A stretch of 64,000 nt of DNA, taken from Hydrogenophaga sp. Lineage in GTDB: Bacteria; Pseudomonadota; Gammaproteobacteria; Burkholderiales; Burkholderiaceae_C. Position numbers and translations under genes: made by a program. The notes beneath the pieces were generated by a model. That model was not told where the DNA came from. It saw nothing but the letters and a program-made list of their open reading frames with translations, and searched no databases. This document shows, piece by piece, positions 43,124-51,602 of this stretch; the first letter of the stretch is position 1; each line of letters begins with the position of its first letter. Location: assembly GCF_025699295.1 (NCBI RefSeq), contig NZ_JAILWB010000012.1, positions 62,001 through 126,000 on the forward strand, written 5' to 3'.

Positions 43124-43816
43124 ATGAGCCTACATGATATCTGGCGAGGAGACGTGATGCCCCTGAGTGGGGTGGCCGTCTCCATTGGCCGCAACACCTT
43201 TGATCCACCGGCACCCGTAGTGCCGGTGGTCGATATTCATGCCCGCCAACTCGATCTCCACGACTCTGCACTAGACGCTTCTGGCATCTTGTCGTACAAC
43301 GCCCGTCAGACCACACAAGGCGGTCGTCTTGAGCTAATTCCTAGTATGAGTGGTGCTCAACCCATCGTTACGGCCATCTTGTTTGAAGCCTATGATACGA
43401 CGGGCGGCAATACGATTACCACGACCATTGGTACTGTTGCCTTAGACACAGAGCGGACAAACACTCACCCAGACATTTTTGTGTTTGACAACACGAATGA
43501 CGAAGTGCAGATCAATCAGGCTGGTACATACGCTATTGAGTATCGTGTGGGGCTTGACGTTTCATCTGGTACTCGTACTAGTAGTCGGGCACAGCTTGAA
43601 AGACAGGCTGCGGGTGGAGCGTTTGCTGAGGTGGCTGGTGCCAGGAGCTTTGGTTACCATCGTACGACTAGCCAGGGCGAAGACACCTTGATGTGTAAGG
43701 TGATCATGGACATTGACCGTGGTGACACCGTGCGTATTCGTGGCATCGTTCTTGCTGGAGCTAACCTGACGCAACTCGCTGACTCTACTGGTATCACTAT
43801 TCGGAAGCTGTCGTAA
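43124..43816 (+). CDS. tail-fibre protein with C1q/TNF-like jelly roll, copy 1
   Basis: 230 residues with GGAGGAG ribosome site. The first 34 residues (SLHDIWRGDVMPLSGV...) match the gene at 43816 in all but one position. The C-terminal half (AGTYAIEYRVGLD ... LERQAAGGAFAEV ... MCKVIMDIDRGDTVRI) has the strand pattern of C1q/TNF-like domains. Likely an N-terminal anchor and a C-terminal receptor-binding domain. Confidence 0.75.
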   Translation: MSLHDIWRGDVMPLSGVAVSIGRNTFDPPAPVVPVVDIHARQLDLHDSALDASGILSYNARQTTQGGRLELIPSMSGAQPIVTAILFEAYDTTGGNTITTTIGTVALDTERTNTHPDIFVFDNTNDEVQINQAGTYAIEYRVGLDVSSGTRTSSRAQLERQAAGGAFAEVAGARSFGYHRTTSQGEDTLMCKVIMDIDRGDTVRIRGIVLAGANLTQLADSTGITIRKLS

Positions 43817-44538
43817 TGAGCCTGCACGACATCTGGAGAGGGGACGTAATGCCCCTAAGCGGCGTGGCCGTATCGATTGGACGAAATAGCTTCGATCCTC
43901 CCGCCCCCGTTGTGCCGTGTTTCGATATTCATGCACGCGAGTTTGACCTCTATGACGGTGAGGACATCGATGCCGCCTTCACGGCTGATGGTTCTGGTAT
44001 CATCACCTTCGATTCCGAAAACAATCGCCTCCTACTCAACCCCTCGATGAGCGGGGCCACTCCCATTTGTACTGCCGTCTATTTTGATGGTTACAACAGT
44101 AGCTCTCAGAATATCTCTAACTCATTTGGTCCTGGTACAGTCATTGATATTGACACCCAAAGGACAGTAAGTGATGCCACCCATTTCACGCTGGCCTCTG
44201 ACGTAGTGACAGTGTGGGCGGCTGGCACCTATGAAATTACCGTAAGGGCCGGTACTGACAACATCAGTGGAACCGCTCGACTGTCGATCCGACACTGGTT
44301 GGAGCGTAGCTCGGGCGGTGGTGCCTTCGCTGAAGTGCCCGGGTCTCGCGGCTGGACATATGCTCGAAACTCTACGAACGGAGAGGACACAAGTTTGTGT
44401 ACTATTATCTTGCAGGACGTTGCACCTGGGGATCAGTTCCGTATTAAGTCCGCTGAGACGAGCACGGGGATGATTGCTCCCCTTGGTCCGCAGACGGAAC
44501 CAAATGGTTATGGCTTAACTTTCGAGAAGTTGGAGTAG
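43816..44538 (+). CDS. tail-fibre protein with C1q/TNF-like jelly roll, copy 2
   Basis: 240 residues, TAATG junction with copy 1. The anchor is almost identical to copy 1 in protein sequence but diverged at most synonymous positions. The C-terminal domain keeps AGTYEITVRAG ... LERSSGGGAFAEV ... CTIILQDVAPGDQFRIKS but differs strongly elsewhere, as expected of receptor-binding domains with a shared base. Confidence 0.75.
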   Translation: MSLHDIWRGDVMPLSGVAVSIGRNSFDPPAPVVPCFDIHAREFDLYDGEDIDAAFTADGSGIITFDSENNRLLLNPSMSGATPICTAVYFDGYNSSSQNISNSFGPGTVIDIDTQRTVSDATHFTLASDVVTVWAAGTYEITVRAGTDNISGTARLSIRHWLERSSGGGAFAEVPGSRGWTYARNSTNGEDTSLCTIILQDVAPGDQFRIKSAETSTGMIAPLGPQTEPNGYGLTFEKLE

Positions 44539-44542
44539 TAAA

Positions 44543-45349
44543 ATGGGATTACCTTTTAATGGCGACCTAGTGCCCGTAGGCTCTGGCTTTGCGAACCTAG
44601 GTGTAGAGGTCGGCCCGAACGCTCAGAATGCGTTTGATGGCACGCAGGGCGAGATTCGCCCGTTCAATCATATTCACCAAGTCAGTGGCGTCTTCCATGA
44701 CCCGCTGCACGGTCAGTCTGGTGTTCTGCGTTTCAACCAGAACGTCGGAGCTTTTGAAGTATCCGTAGACGGGGGCCTGACATTCAACAGCCTGTCGGCT
44801 GGTGCTGGCGTTGACAGCGTTGGTGTAATCGGTGATACGAACCTCACCGGCAACATTGATCTGGCTTCTGCCGCAGGCAGCGGTTTCCTGGCGATCTTCG
44901 ACACGTCGGACGCCAGTCCGATCCAATTCGCGGTCGATCAGCTTGGACTGTCTGGCCTATGGGACTTCCCCACTCAGGGCTTCAATGGTCGTGTAGTCAA
45001 CGAACTGATTGACTTCCACGGCACGTCAGTCCAAGGTTCTGTGACTGTCCAGGGTGTCTCTGGCATCATCGCGGATATCGTTGGTCAAACGCTGACGATT
45101 GGCCCCGCCGCAGGCGACGGTTTTGCAACCTGTTACGTGCAGGACTTCACGACTCCTGCAACTAGCTGGAGCATCACTCACAACCTCAATACACATAACG
45201 TACAAGTACAGCTCTGGAATGGTGCCCAAGGCCCGAAGCGTTGGCTTATTCCTGATGGCATTGGCGTAGCCAACCTGAATACCGTGACTGCCACTTTCAA
45301 CGTGGCACAGTCCGGTCAAGCCGTTGTGATTGCTTGCCCGAGTACGTAA
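44543..45349 (+). CDS. tail-fibre protein, anchor related to next gene
   Basis: 268 residues. The N-terminal 65 residues (NGDLVPVGSG ... IRPFNHIHQVSGVFHDPLHGQSGVLRF ... SVDGGLTFNSL) match the start of the gene at 45362, so both seem to dock to the same site. The C-terminal domain (GFATCYVQDFTTPATSWSITHNLNT ... VVIACPS) is the same as in 40862-41557. A modular fibre protein. Confidence 0.78.
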   Translation: MGLPFNGDLVPVGSGFANLGVEVGPNAQNAFDGTQGEIRPFNHIHQVSGVFHDPLHGQSGVLRFNQNVGAFEVSVDGGLTFNSLSAGAGVDSVGVIGDTNLTGNIDLASAAGSGFLAIFDTSDASPIQFAVDQLGLSGLWDFPTQGFNGRVVNELIDFHGTSVQGSVTVQGVSGIIADIVGQTLTIGPAAGDGFATCYVQDFTTPATSWSITHNLNTHNVQVQLWNGAQGPKRWLIPDGIGVANLNTVTATFNVAQSGQAVVIACPST

Positions 45350-45361
45350 TAGGAGAGTAGA

Positions 45362-47179
45362 ATGGCTATCGATACTGGTGATCTTGTCCCGCGTGCCAGT
45401 GGGGCAGCCAGCCTTGGCGTAGAACAAGTCGGCCTCTGTGGAATGACAGAGGATATCCGACCGTTCTGTCATGTCCACATGAATAGTGGTGTGTGGCATG
45501 ATCCGCGACAAGGACAGTCGGGAGTCATTCGCTACGACCTCAATACTTCCGCTTTTCAGGCGTCTGTCGATGGTGGTCTAACGTTCGATACGTTGATGAC
45601 CTCTGGACAAATCGACACTGGTCATTCGATGCAGCGTGCGTATGATGGTGGTAATGAAATTGATGCCGCCCCGGCGAACGGTGAAGCGTATCAGGGCGTC
45701 ATCGTTTTGGAGCCCACGCCCGACAACGATCCTGCTGCTGGTGGTGCAGCCACATGGGTTGATCACCTTGATCCAGTGGAGGGATTCGCGTCATACGGTT
45801 TTGCCGTTAGTGGATCGCCCGGCTCCCCACACGGTAGTCTCACACGTATTGGTTCCCACTGGATGCATATTCTTGCTTCTGGTGCTGTGGGCTCTCCTAC
45901 CAATGGTATGTTCTTTGGATACAACAACCAATTTGCTGGTACCCCCCTCATTCAGACTAGTGGTGGCCTGTTTGTAGAATGCGTACAGGGTCAGATGGAT
46001 TTCAACACTCAACAGGGTGGTGGAACCATTCAAACTAGATCTGGCGGTGCTATCAAAACAGAGGCCAGTGGTTTCATCTCTCTTATTGCCTTCGATGGTA
46101 ATATTGAGATGTCTGCGAACTTCAATCTTTTTGGTCAGGCCAGTAATGACTGCGTGTTGCAGGCAAGTCAAGATGTTCAATTGTCTGCCTTCGATGGTAG
46201 TGGCCAGCTTCGTTACAAGTTTGGTCCCTATCAAGCGTGGCACGTCAACCCAAGTACCAATGGTGATACCGAAGGTCCGCTAGGTGACGGCTTCTTCCCG
46301 ATGCCGCACTCTGGTCAGATCCTCCAGATGATCTTGGAAAATGGTGTCGGTGGTGGTCACAGTATGCAGGCGGCATACGATGGTGGTCCACGAGCCATTA
46401 CTACTGGCGGAAATCCAGTTCACTTTGATGGTGATACTGCGTATGCCCTAAGACTTGATGCCGCCGAGCAAGATCACCCGCACTTGCTTGTGTCCGGTGT
46501 GAATGAGCTACCCAATACTGGTCACCTTGTTCCTGGTGCTCTATGGATGCAGGCTCACTCAGCCGGTATGGAGGCACAACTTGTAGGTGGTCCGGAGCCT
46601 AGTAATCGTGCCGAAGCATCGGCTAGGTCGCTTGGTATTGATACCCTTTTCTACACTACTGGTTCTGGTATTGTGCCGCTACGTGCGGCGTCCGGTGTTT
46701 CACAGTTCTTCAATATTGCTTCCAGTGCTTCGATTGACGAGAATGGTCTCGTTGTTCCGCTAAACATTGAGACTACTCCGAGTACATTCTACCACGTTCA
46801 GTCTGCCAGTGGTATTCAGATTTTCGTGCCGGGTCAGTACAAGATTAGCTACACGGCCATTATCGAAAAGACTACTGGCAACTTGGCCCAGGCTGTTGAG
46901 GCTGAGCTTAGAATGCGAGACAAGTGGGGACAAGAATTCTTCTATCTAGGCAGTCAGAGTGTTGCTATCATCCGTGACAGTAATAACCTGAACGCCAACA
47001 CCTGTAATGGTCAAACCCTAGTGGACCTCCATGCTGGCGACTCTATCGTCTTGTGGGTTGAGCACAAGGGGGCACCGCCCGCAGGTAACAGTGTCCGTGC
47101 TCAATCGCGAGCTTCAAACGTTATCGTAGAATGGATCGGCCCGGTTGCGGGTGGTGCCATCACAACTCAGAGTGCCTAG
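45362..47179 (+). CDS. large tail-fibre/receptor-binding protein
   Basis: 605 residues, the largest fibre gene. AGGAGAG ribosome site. The N-terminus (TGDLVPRASG ... IRPFCHVHMNSGVWHDP ... SVDGGLTFDTL) is the shared anchor. The middle holds an internal repeat, GHSMQRAYDGG (about residue 85) and GHSMQAAYDGG (about residue 330), each before a small beta domain. The C-terminal 150 residues (SSASIDENGLVVPLN ... AELRMRDKWGQEF ... LHAGDSIVLWVEH) look like a further C1q/TNF-like jelly roll. Confidence 0.78.
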   Translation: MAIDTGDLVPRASGAASLGVEQVGLCGMTEDIRPFCHVHMNSGVWHDPRQGQSGVIRYDLNTSAFQASVDGGLTFDTLMTSGQIDTGHSMQRAYDGGNEIDAAPANGEAYQGVIVLEPTPDNDPAAGGAATWVDHLDPVEGFASYGFAVSGSPGSPHGSLTRIGSHWMHILASGAVGSPTNGMFFGYNNQFAGTPLIQTSGGLFVECVQGQMDFNTQQGGGTIQTRSGGAIKTEASGFISLIAFDGNIEMSANFNLFGQASNDCVLQASQDVQLSAFDGSGQLRYKFGPYQAWHVNPSTNGDTEGPLGDGFFPMPHSGQILQMILENGVGGGHSMQAAYDGGPRAITTGGNPVHFDGDTAYALRLDAAEQDHPHLLVSGVNELPNTGHLVPGALWMQAHSAGMEAQLVGGPEPSNRAEASARSLGIDTLFYTTGSGIVPLRAASGVSQFFNIASSASIDENGLVVPLNIETTPSTFYHVQSASGIQIFVPGQYKISYTAIIEKTTGNLAQAVEAELRMRDKWGQEFFYLGSQSVAIIRDSNNLNANTCNGQTLVDLHAGDSIVLWVEHKGAPPAGNSVRAQSRASNVIVEWIGPVAGGAITTQSA

Positions 47180-47191
47180 TAGGGAGGAAAT

Positions 47192-47518
47192 ATGTGGATG
47201 TACTTAGCACAAACGGTGGCTGACCCCAACGCGGGTACCTTGATTGGTAGCCTGTTGGAGCAGTATGGGCCGCTTGGAATTGGATTAGGAGTTGTCCTGA
47301 CAATCATGATGCGTCAGAACAAAAACTCACAAACCCGTATCGAGAATCTAGAGAAGCAGCAACAGGAACAGCACCAAAGTCATATCGATGATCAGAAAGA
47401 AATGATCACCGAGTATGTCGAACTGGTCAAAAATAAGACCAAGGTGCTGGCAGACCTCACGGGCTGCTTGAAAGCAATCAAGGACACGCTCGAACGCATG
47501 GAGCGTAAGAGCGACTAA
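47192..47518 (+). CDS. small membrane protein with coiled coil, possible holin
   Basis: 108 residues with GGGAGG ribosome site. One hydrophobic segment at about residues 26-41 (YGPLGIGLGVVLTIMM) is followed by a charged coiled coil (RIENLEKQQQEQ ... to residue 108). Single-span membrane proteins at the end of a tail module are often holins or holin-accessory proteins. No endolysin is next to it, so the lysis role is only a suggestion. Confidence 0.55.
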   Translation: MWMYLAQTVADPNAGTLIGSLLEQYGPLGIGLGVVLTIMMRQNKNSQTRIENLEKQQQEQHQSHIDDQKEMITEYVELVKNKTKVLADLTGCLKAIKDTLERMERKSD

Positions 47519-47524
47519 CAAAAA

Positions 47525-47547
47525 AGGGGCGGCCAGTGGCCGCCCCT
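47525..47547. terminator. bidirectional terminator between convergent modules
   Basis: A perfect 10-bp GC-rich stem (47525-47534 with 47538-47547) with a 3-base loop AGT. Runs of A precede it (47521-47525), giving a U-run for minus-strand transcripts, and GAGTTT follows it. It sits between the plus-strand gene ending 47518 and the minus-strand gene ending 47567. Confidence 0.9.
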
Positions 47548-47566
47548 GAGTTTAGGTCAAGGCGTC

Positions 47567-47818
47567 TCAGACGATCTTGGGGGTGTTCCCACCAGGACTC
47601 TGAGGCCGCTTTTCTTTTCGTGCTTGATCCGCAGCGATGCTCGCCTCGGGCGTCATCACCGTAGCCCCAAAGGGCTTAGTCTCCGGACGCTGGAAGAAGG
47701 CTAGGATATCACGACGAAGTTCATTACGAACCTCAGCCGGAACCTCGAACTGCTCCAGTCGTTCACGGAGAATGCGGTCTACAGTCTGTGTAAGGTCTGT
47801 GCTCTTATCACTAGCCAT
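47567..47818 (-). CDS. hypothetical protein, last gene of minus-strand arm
   Basis: 83 residues from ATG 47818, which overlaps the preceding stop (ATGGCTAG). Charged, helical N-terminal two-thirds (DKSTDLTQTVDRILRERLEQF) and a basic, Pro/Gly-rich tail. Not recognised. Confidence 0.6.
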   Translation of the reverse strand: MASDKSTDLTQTVDRILRERLEQFEVPAEVRNELRRDILAFFQRPETKPFGATVMTPEASIAADQARKEKRPQSPGGNTPKIV

Positions 47819-48326
47819 CTGTCTTTTCTCCAAACCAAGATAGTCTCAAACGATCTACCAGACGCTTACGGCGTGACCTTGCGTGGTCTTCACGGGCCTT
47901 GGTTTCCCGTGCAACAATCTCCTCGCGTGTCCGAGTGTCCAGCTTCGCCAGCATTCGTTCGTGTGCCGAGGATACGGTAGAGTTTACGTGTGTCGTAGGC
48001 TTCTTGCGGAAGAAGACCACGGATCGAATCGTTGGGATGACATCCCTTTTCAACGTTTGAAGCCACTCGCCGCAGGTTTCATCCAGCGGCTCTGTGAGTC
48101 CATTGATTTCATCAATGATACGACTGTCGTTGTGGATCATCACGTCTTCCATGCTCTCCATGTCACGCACTTCGCAGAGTGCTAGATACAGCACTTTGTA
48201 TGCGTGATGGATGTTCTGGAAGATGCGGTCACCCTTGGTAGTCGTAGCCGGGGAGCAGCGTCGAGCAGCCTCAACACTCTCCCCGGTCACAAGGTAACCG
48301 TCCTCATTGAAGAAGACGGTAATCAT
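47811..48326 (-). CDS. hypothetical protein with RNase H-like strand order
   Basis: 171 residues. FFNEDGYLVTG at the N-terminus and DVMIHNDSRIIDEINGLTEPLDETC later are reminiscent of RNase HI (NDS-x-L-V-x2-LNG) but the central Glu of RNase H (E-Y-x-A) is not seen at the expected place (NIHHAYKVLYLAL). A basic C-terminal helix follows. Whether it is a degenerate RNase H or unrelated cannot be decided. ATGA junction at 48326. Confidence 0.5.
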   Translation of the reverse strand: MITVFFNEDGYLVTGESVEAARRCSPATTTKGDRIFQNIHHAYKVLYLALCEVRDMESMEDVMIHNDSRIIDEINGLTEPLDETCGEWLQTLKRDVIPTIRSVVFFRKKPTTHVNSTVSSAHERMLAKLDTRTREEIVARETKAREDHARSRRKRLVDRLRLSWFGEKTDG

Positions 48327-48880
48327 TACTCAGCGATGATCTGGCCGCCGTAAACGGCTTCCAGTTCTTTACCTTGCTCAAGCTCGGTTCCACTCAACTG
48401 TGCAGCCGAACGTAGAGAATCCGCAACCGCAGTCAGGAGTTCCTTGGTACGCGGCGACAGAGCAATCAGACCCGTCTCCGGATCTAGCCACTCAAGGGCA
48501 CCACGCGACAGGAGTTCCTGCTCAACGATCAATAGCAGAAGTGCAACCTCGTCATTGGTCAGACCAGCCTCTTCGAGAGCGGGCGTGATGATCTGTGTAG
48601 CCCCAGGGACTACAGACTGATCACGCACGGTTTCAAGTGCGGTAGCCGTGATTTCGAGTTCTTCTGCCGTCACTGTCTCCTCTGCCAAGAGACGGTTCGC
48701 ACCGATCTTGGTTCCGAGAGTGATGTAGAGTTTCCACTTGTTGAATTCGAGGTCTGTCATTCCCTCTAGAGCTTCGATGCCCTGTTCGCCACCTTCGCCA
48801 GTGCTAATGCACCCGCTAATGGCACCACCGGCTAGTGCGAGCACTAGTACGGCGGGAGCGATCCATTTCTTTCTTTCCAT
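48326..48880 (-). CDS. predicted lipoprotein
   Basis: 184 residues. The first 24 residues hold KK, a hydrophobic core and the lipobox A-I-S-G-C24, so it would be exported and lipid-modified. The mature part is acidic and helical with no known motif. AAGGAGAA ribosome site before ATG. Phage lipoproteins may act in superinfection exclusion, as spanins in lysis, or as surface receptors; it lies near the small membrane protein but on the other strand. Confidence 0.75.
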   Translation of the reverse strand: MERKKWIAPAVLVLALAGGAISGCISTGEGGEQGIEALEGMTDLEFNKWKLYITLGTKIGANRLLAEETVTAEELEITATALETVRDQSVVPGATQIITPALEEAGLTNDEVALLLLIVEQELLSRGALEWLDPETGLIALSPRTKELLTAVADSLRSAAQLSGTELEQGKELEAVYGGQIIAE

Positions 48881-48892
48881 AGCTATTTCTCC

Positions 48893-49513
48893 TTAGAGAT
48901 CTCTGATGTTGACACCTTGCGGTGTCTTTCCACTCATGTATTGCTGTCGAGCTTCGGAAGTGATTTCCGGGATATCCTTACGACAGTCGTTACATCTTCG
49001 GTAGATGAGGCGTTTCTTGCCTCGCATTGTTGTTTGGATGCGACCCTTATTCATGTGCGAGCACCTGTTTCCGGATCCACCCAACGCTTTCTCCACGGGT
49101 CCACCCGTGGATTCCCTAGGGGACGCTTCCTCATCAGAGTCTTCGTCCCCTAGTACACCTTGTTCGCGGAGGGAAGCTTTCTTCTCTGCCACGAAACTTG
49201 CATCATCGGCTGGCTCCTCCTCTTCTTCACCAGCCTCGGCTTCAAGATCTTCCAGAGTGCGTCGTCTCTCAGAGCCGCCGCGAACACCGGGCGGTTTCGG
49301 CTGCATGTCTCCCGGGGAAACAAACTGCCAACCTTCCGCTAGTTCTTTTCGACCATTGAGTTGAGCAAGCAACGCTTCGGCTGCTTCGGCACTCAGTTCG
49401 TAGGTCATGTTAGATCGCGTACCCTTCTTGGCAAGCTTGAGAGTGAAGAGAGTTTCCTCTTCGTCAATCTCTTGCTTAGTCAGGTCGCACTCGTGGATTA
49501 CTCTTTTAGCCAT
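48893..49513 (-). CDS. Lsr2-like N-terminal domain with zinc-ribbon C-terminus
   Basis: 206 residues from ATG 49513 (ATGGCTAA overlap with phoH). The first 55 residues (MAKRVIHECDLTKQEID then ETLFTLKLAKKGTRSNMTYELSAEAAEALLAQLNG) resemble the Lsr2 dimerisation domain (K-V-x4-DD ... T-V-x-F-x-LDGVxYEIDLS-x2-A-x2-LR). An acidic, disordered middle (EEEEEPADDAS) is followed by C-SHMNKG ... CNDC, a four-ligand zinc ribbon. Could silence host or phage DNA or counter Lsr2. Similarity is modest. Confidence 0.5.
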   Translation of the reverse strand: MAKRVIHECDLTKQEIDEEETLFTLKLAKKGTRSNMTYELSAEAAEALLAQLNGRKELAEGWQFVSPGDMQPKPPGVRGGSERRRTLEDLEAEAGEEEEEPADDASFVAEKKASLREQGVLGDEDSDEEASPRESTGGPVEKALGGSGNRCSHMNKGRIQTTMRGKKRLIYRRCNDCRKDIPEITSEARQQYMSGKTPQGVNIRDL

Positions 49514-50180
49514 GTTTTTCGTGTCTCTTGTATGCCTTGAGCACTTCTTTGACGATGCGACTACGCTGGACAGTCTCGACATCGTTCATTTCAACTAGAC
49601 CTACACCCCTGACGCCATCGAGAACATTGATTGCTTCTGTCAAAGCACTGTCTCGTGTGTCAATATCACACTGATCGAGGTCACCAGCGATAACCATCTT
49701 ACAGCTTTTACCGATGCGGGTTAGGATCATTTTCATTGCGGCCCCATCGAGGGGCACGTTCTGTGCTTCCTCAACGATGACAAAGCAGTTGTTGAACGAA
49801 CGTCCACGGCACATGCTCAACACCGTGAACTCAAACTTCTGTTGGATTAGCTGAGCAATATCTTGCTCGTTGTTGATACAGACACGTAGGTTGTCCTTGA
49901 TGGACTCTACGTAAGGAAGTACCTTCTCTTCTAGTGTGCCAGGAAGGGCACCGATCTTTTCTCCTGTGTTGGAGGGGATGTAAGGTCTGATAATGACAAC
50001 TCTCTGAATGCCACCACGCTTAGGGGACCTGTTGATCATGTCTACCGCCTCAGCGAGAGCGAGGAACGTCTTACCCGTACCGGCGAGGCCGGTACAGATC
50101 GTTACATCGTTTTCTCTAATGGCTCTGACATATTCTTCTTGTCCTGGTTGTGGCTTCGGTTGAACGAAGTTTTTGAGCAC
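49506..50180 (-). CDS. phoH: PhoH-like ATPase
   Basis: 224 residues from GTG 50180: GGGAGGT sits exactly 6 bases upstream, better than the ATG five codons earlier, which is inside that site. GLAGTGKTFLA (residues 31-41) is Walker A, VVIIRPYI and FVIVEEAQN (Walker B with DExx-like EE) are typical of the PhoH/RNA-helicase-like ATPases. MKMILTRIGKSCKMVIAGDLDQ is the sensor. Found in many phages, with a possible RNA or stress role. Confidence 0.88.
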   Translation of the reverse strand: MLKNFVQPKPQPGQEEYVRAIRENDVTICTGLAGTGKTFLALAEAVDMINRSPKRGGIQRVVIIRPYIPSNTGEKIGALPGTLEEKVLPYVESIKDNLRVCINNEQDIAQLIQQKFEFTVLSMCRGRSFNNCFVIVEEAQNVPLDGAAMKMILTRIGKSCKMVIAGDLDQCDIDTRDSALTEAINVLDGVRGVGLVEMNDVETVQRSRIVKEVLKAYKRHEKHG

Positions 50181-50184
50181 GTTG

Positions 50185-50808
50185 TTACCTCCCAATGGCC
50201 CTCAAGTGCTTCTTTGCCTTGCGGGCACGGTTTTTCTTGGCTCGCCTTGCAGCGATAACCTTTTCACGATGGGGGGTAACTTTCATACCAAACGAAGTGC
50301 GACGAGGCTGCTTGGTAATCTGCTCCTCAAGATGTTTCGTGATGAGAACTCCGTTCAAGTGATCCATTTCGTGCATGACTGCACGAGCCCAGAATCCAGT
50401 GAAGGTCTCTTGCTGCATGTTGCCATCCAGATCAAAGAACTCCAACGTGACACTCTTGGGACGTGGAAAGGAGGCTCCCATTCCAGGAAGGGAAAGACAG
50501 GCTTCCCCACCCTTACTAACCGCACGGCTTTTCTCTACGATGGTCGGATTGACATAGACGTTGTTGGAGGCATTGCCTTCGTCGTCGGTACCATTGCGTA
50601 GCAAGAAAATACGGTGCGGGAAACCGATCTGTACTGCCGCCAGACCAGCAGCCTCTTCATCGAGGGCGTCGAGCAGGGTGTCCATATCCATAATGGCTTG
50701 CTCGTCTGCTGGAGTTAGCGGAAGCTGGCATGAACGCGAGGGCATTTCTAGAAGAGGCCAACGCTCAGGATCACCAGGAGTAATGATCGGGTTACGGTTT
50801 TCATTCAT
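50185..50808 (-). CDS. def: peptide deformylase
   Basis: 207 residues. GLAAVQIGFPHRIF is motif 1 (G-x-G-x-A-A-x-Q), GGEACLSLPG is motif 2 (E-G-C-L-S; here Ala replaces Gly before the metal Cys), and VMHEMDHLNGVLI is motif 3 (H-E-x-D-H). Metal Cys, both His and the catalytic Glu are all present. A basic, Lys/Arg-rich tail (REKVIAARRAKKNRARKAKK) is added at the C-terminus, which may bind the ribosome (inference). The enzyme removes formyl groups from nascent proteins. ATGA overlap with the methionine aminopeptidase gene. Confidence 0.93.
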   Translation of the reverse strand: MNENRNPIITPGDPERWPLLEMPSRSCQLPLTPADEQAIMDMDTLLDALDEEAAGLAAVQIGFPHRIFLLRNGTDDEGNASNNVYVNPTIVEKSRAVSKGGEACLSLPGMGASFPRPKSVTLEFFDLDGNMQQETFTGFWARAVMHEMDHLNGVLITKHLEEQITKQPRRTSFGMKVTPHREKVIAARRAKKNRARKAKKHLRAIGR

Positions 50809-51602
50809 GATAGTAGTTCGTATCCGTCTTTAGTAACTAGGAGACACCTTTCGGTGTGGGCGGTAAGGTGTCCATCAGCTTGCCTGATTGTCCACCTATC
50901 CTCATCTACAATGATATCAGATGAGCCGAAAGTGACAACAGGTTCTATGCAAATAGTTTGACCTTCGGTTAGTTTTTGTCGAGCGTACTTCTTCTCCTCC
51001 AGTTGGAGCTTGATTTTGCTCTGACCTCGATTCAATGCACTTGGGATGAACGGTTCCAGGTGAACTCGCTCTCCAATCCCGTGGCCTCCCCATTGGGGCA
51101 TGATGGTGACCCCGTGGAAGCGTGCAGCTTCCTCTGTGGCCCGAATCATGCTTAGAAAATCGCACTGATCTTTCACGACAGACAGTTGGGCCTCTAGGAT
51201 CTCATTCGTGGCATGGATGAGTCTATTTCCTTGGGTAATCTTGTCCAAGGGGGCCGTTCCCGGCACCAATCTGGTGCGGGCTGCATCAACATACCATCCT
51301 TCGTACTCTGTACCCACGTCAATCGTCAGGAGGTCTCCAGGCTGTAAAACATAATCACCAGGAATGCCATGAACCACGACCTCATTAGGACTAATACACG
51401 CAGTCGCCGGAAATGGCAACGGCATTCCGTCTGGCCTGTAGTTTTTGAAGGCGGGAATGCAGCCTGCCCCTCGAATGCAAGACTCTATAGTCTTGTCAAT
51501 CATGTGTAGTCGTATTCCCGGCTGAGCAATAGCAAAGCCAGCCTCAATTGCCGCAAGGTTCACCTTGCCAGCGTATCGCATACTAGATAGCTTGTCGCTC
51601 AC
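50805..51602 (-). CDS. map: methionine aminopeptidase, type I
   Basis: 265 residues. PFPATACISPNEVVVHGIPGD is a type I hallmark. The five metal ligands are in TIDVGTEYEGWYVDAART (two Asp), GGHGIGERVH (His), CIEPVV (Glu) and HTERCLLV (Glu). Together with the deformylase gene, which starts in its last codons, it completes N-terminal methionine excision. Phage-encoded MetAP is less common than phage deformylase. Confidence 0.93.
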   Translation of the reverse strand: MSDKLSSMRYAGKVNLAAIEAGFAIAQPGIRLHMIDKTIESCIRGAGCIPAFKNYRPDGMPLPFPATACISPNEVVVHGIPGDYVLQPGDLLTIDVGTEYEGWYVDAARTRLVPGTAPLDKITQGNRLIHATNEILEAQLSVVKDQCDFLSMIRATEEAARFHGVTIMPQWGGHGIGERVHLEPFIPSALNRGQSKIKLQLEEKKYARQKLTEGQTICIEPVVTFGSSDIIVDEDRWTIRQADGHLTAHTERCLLVTKDGYELLS

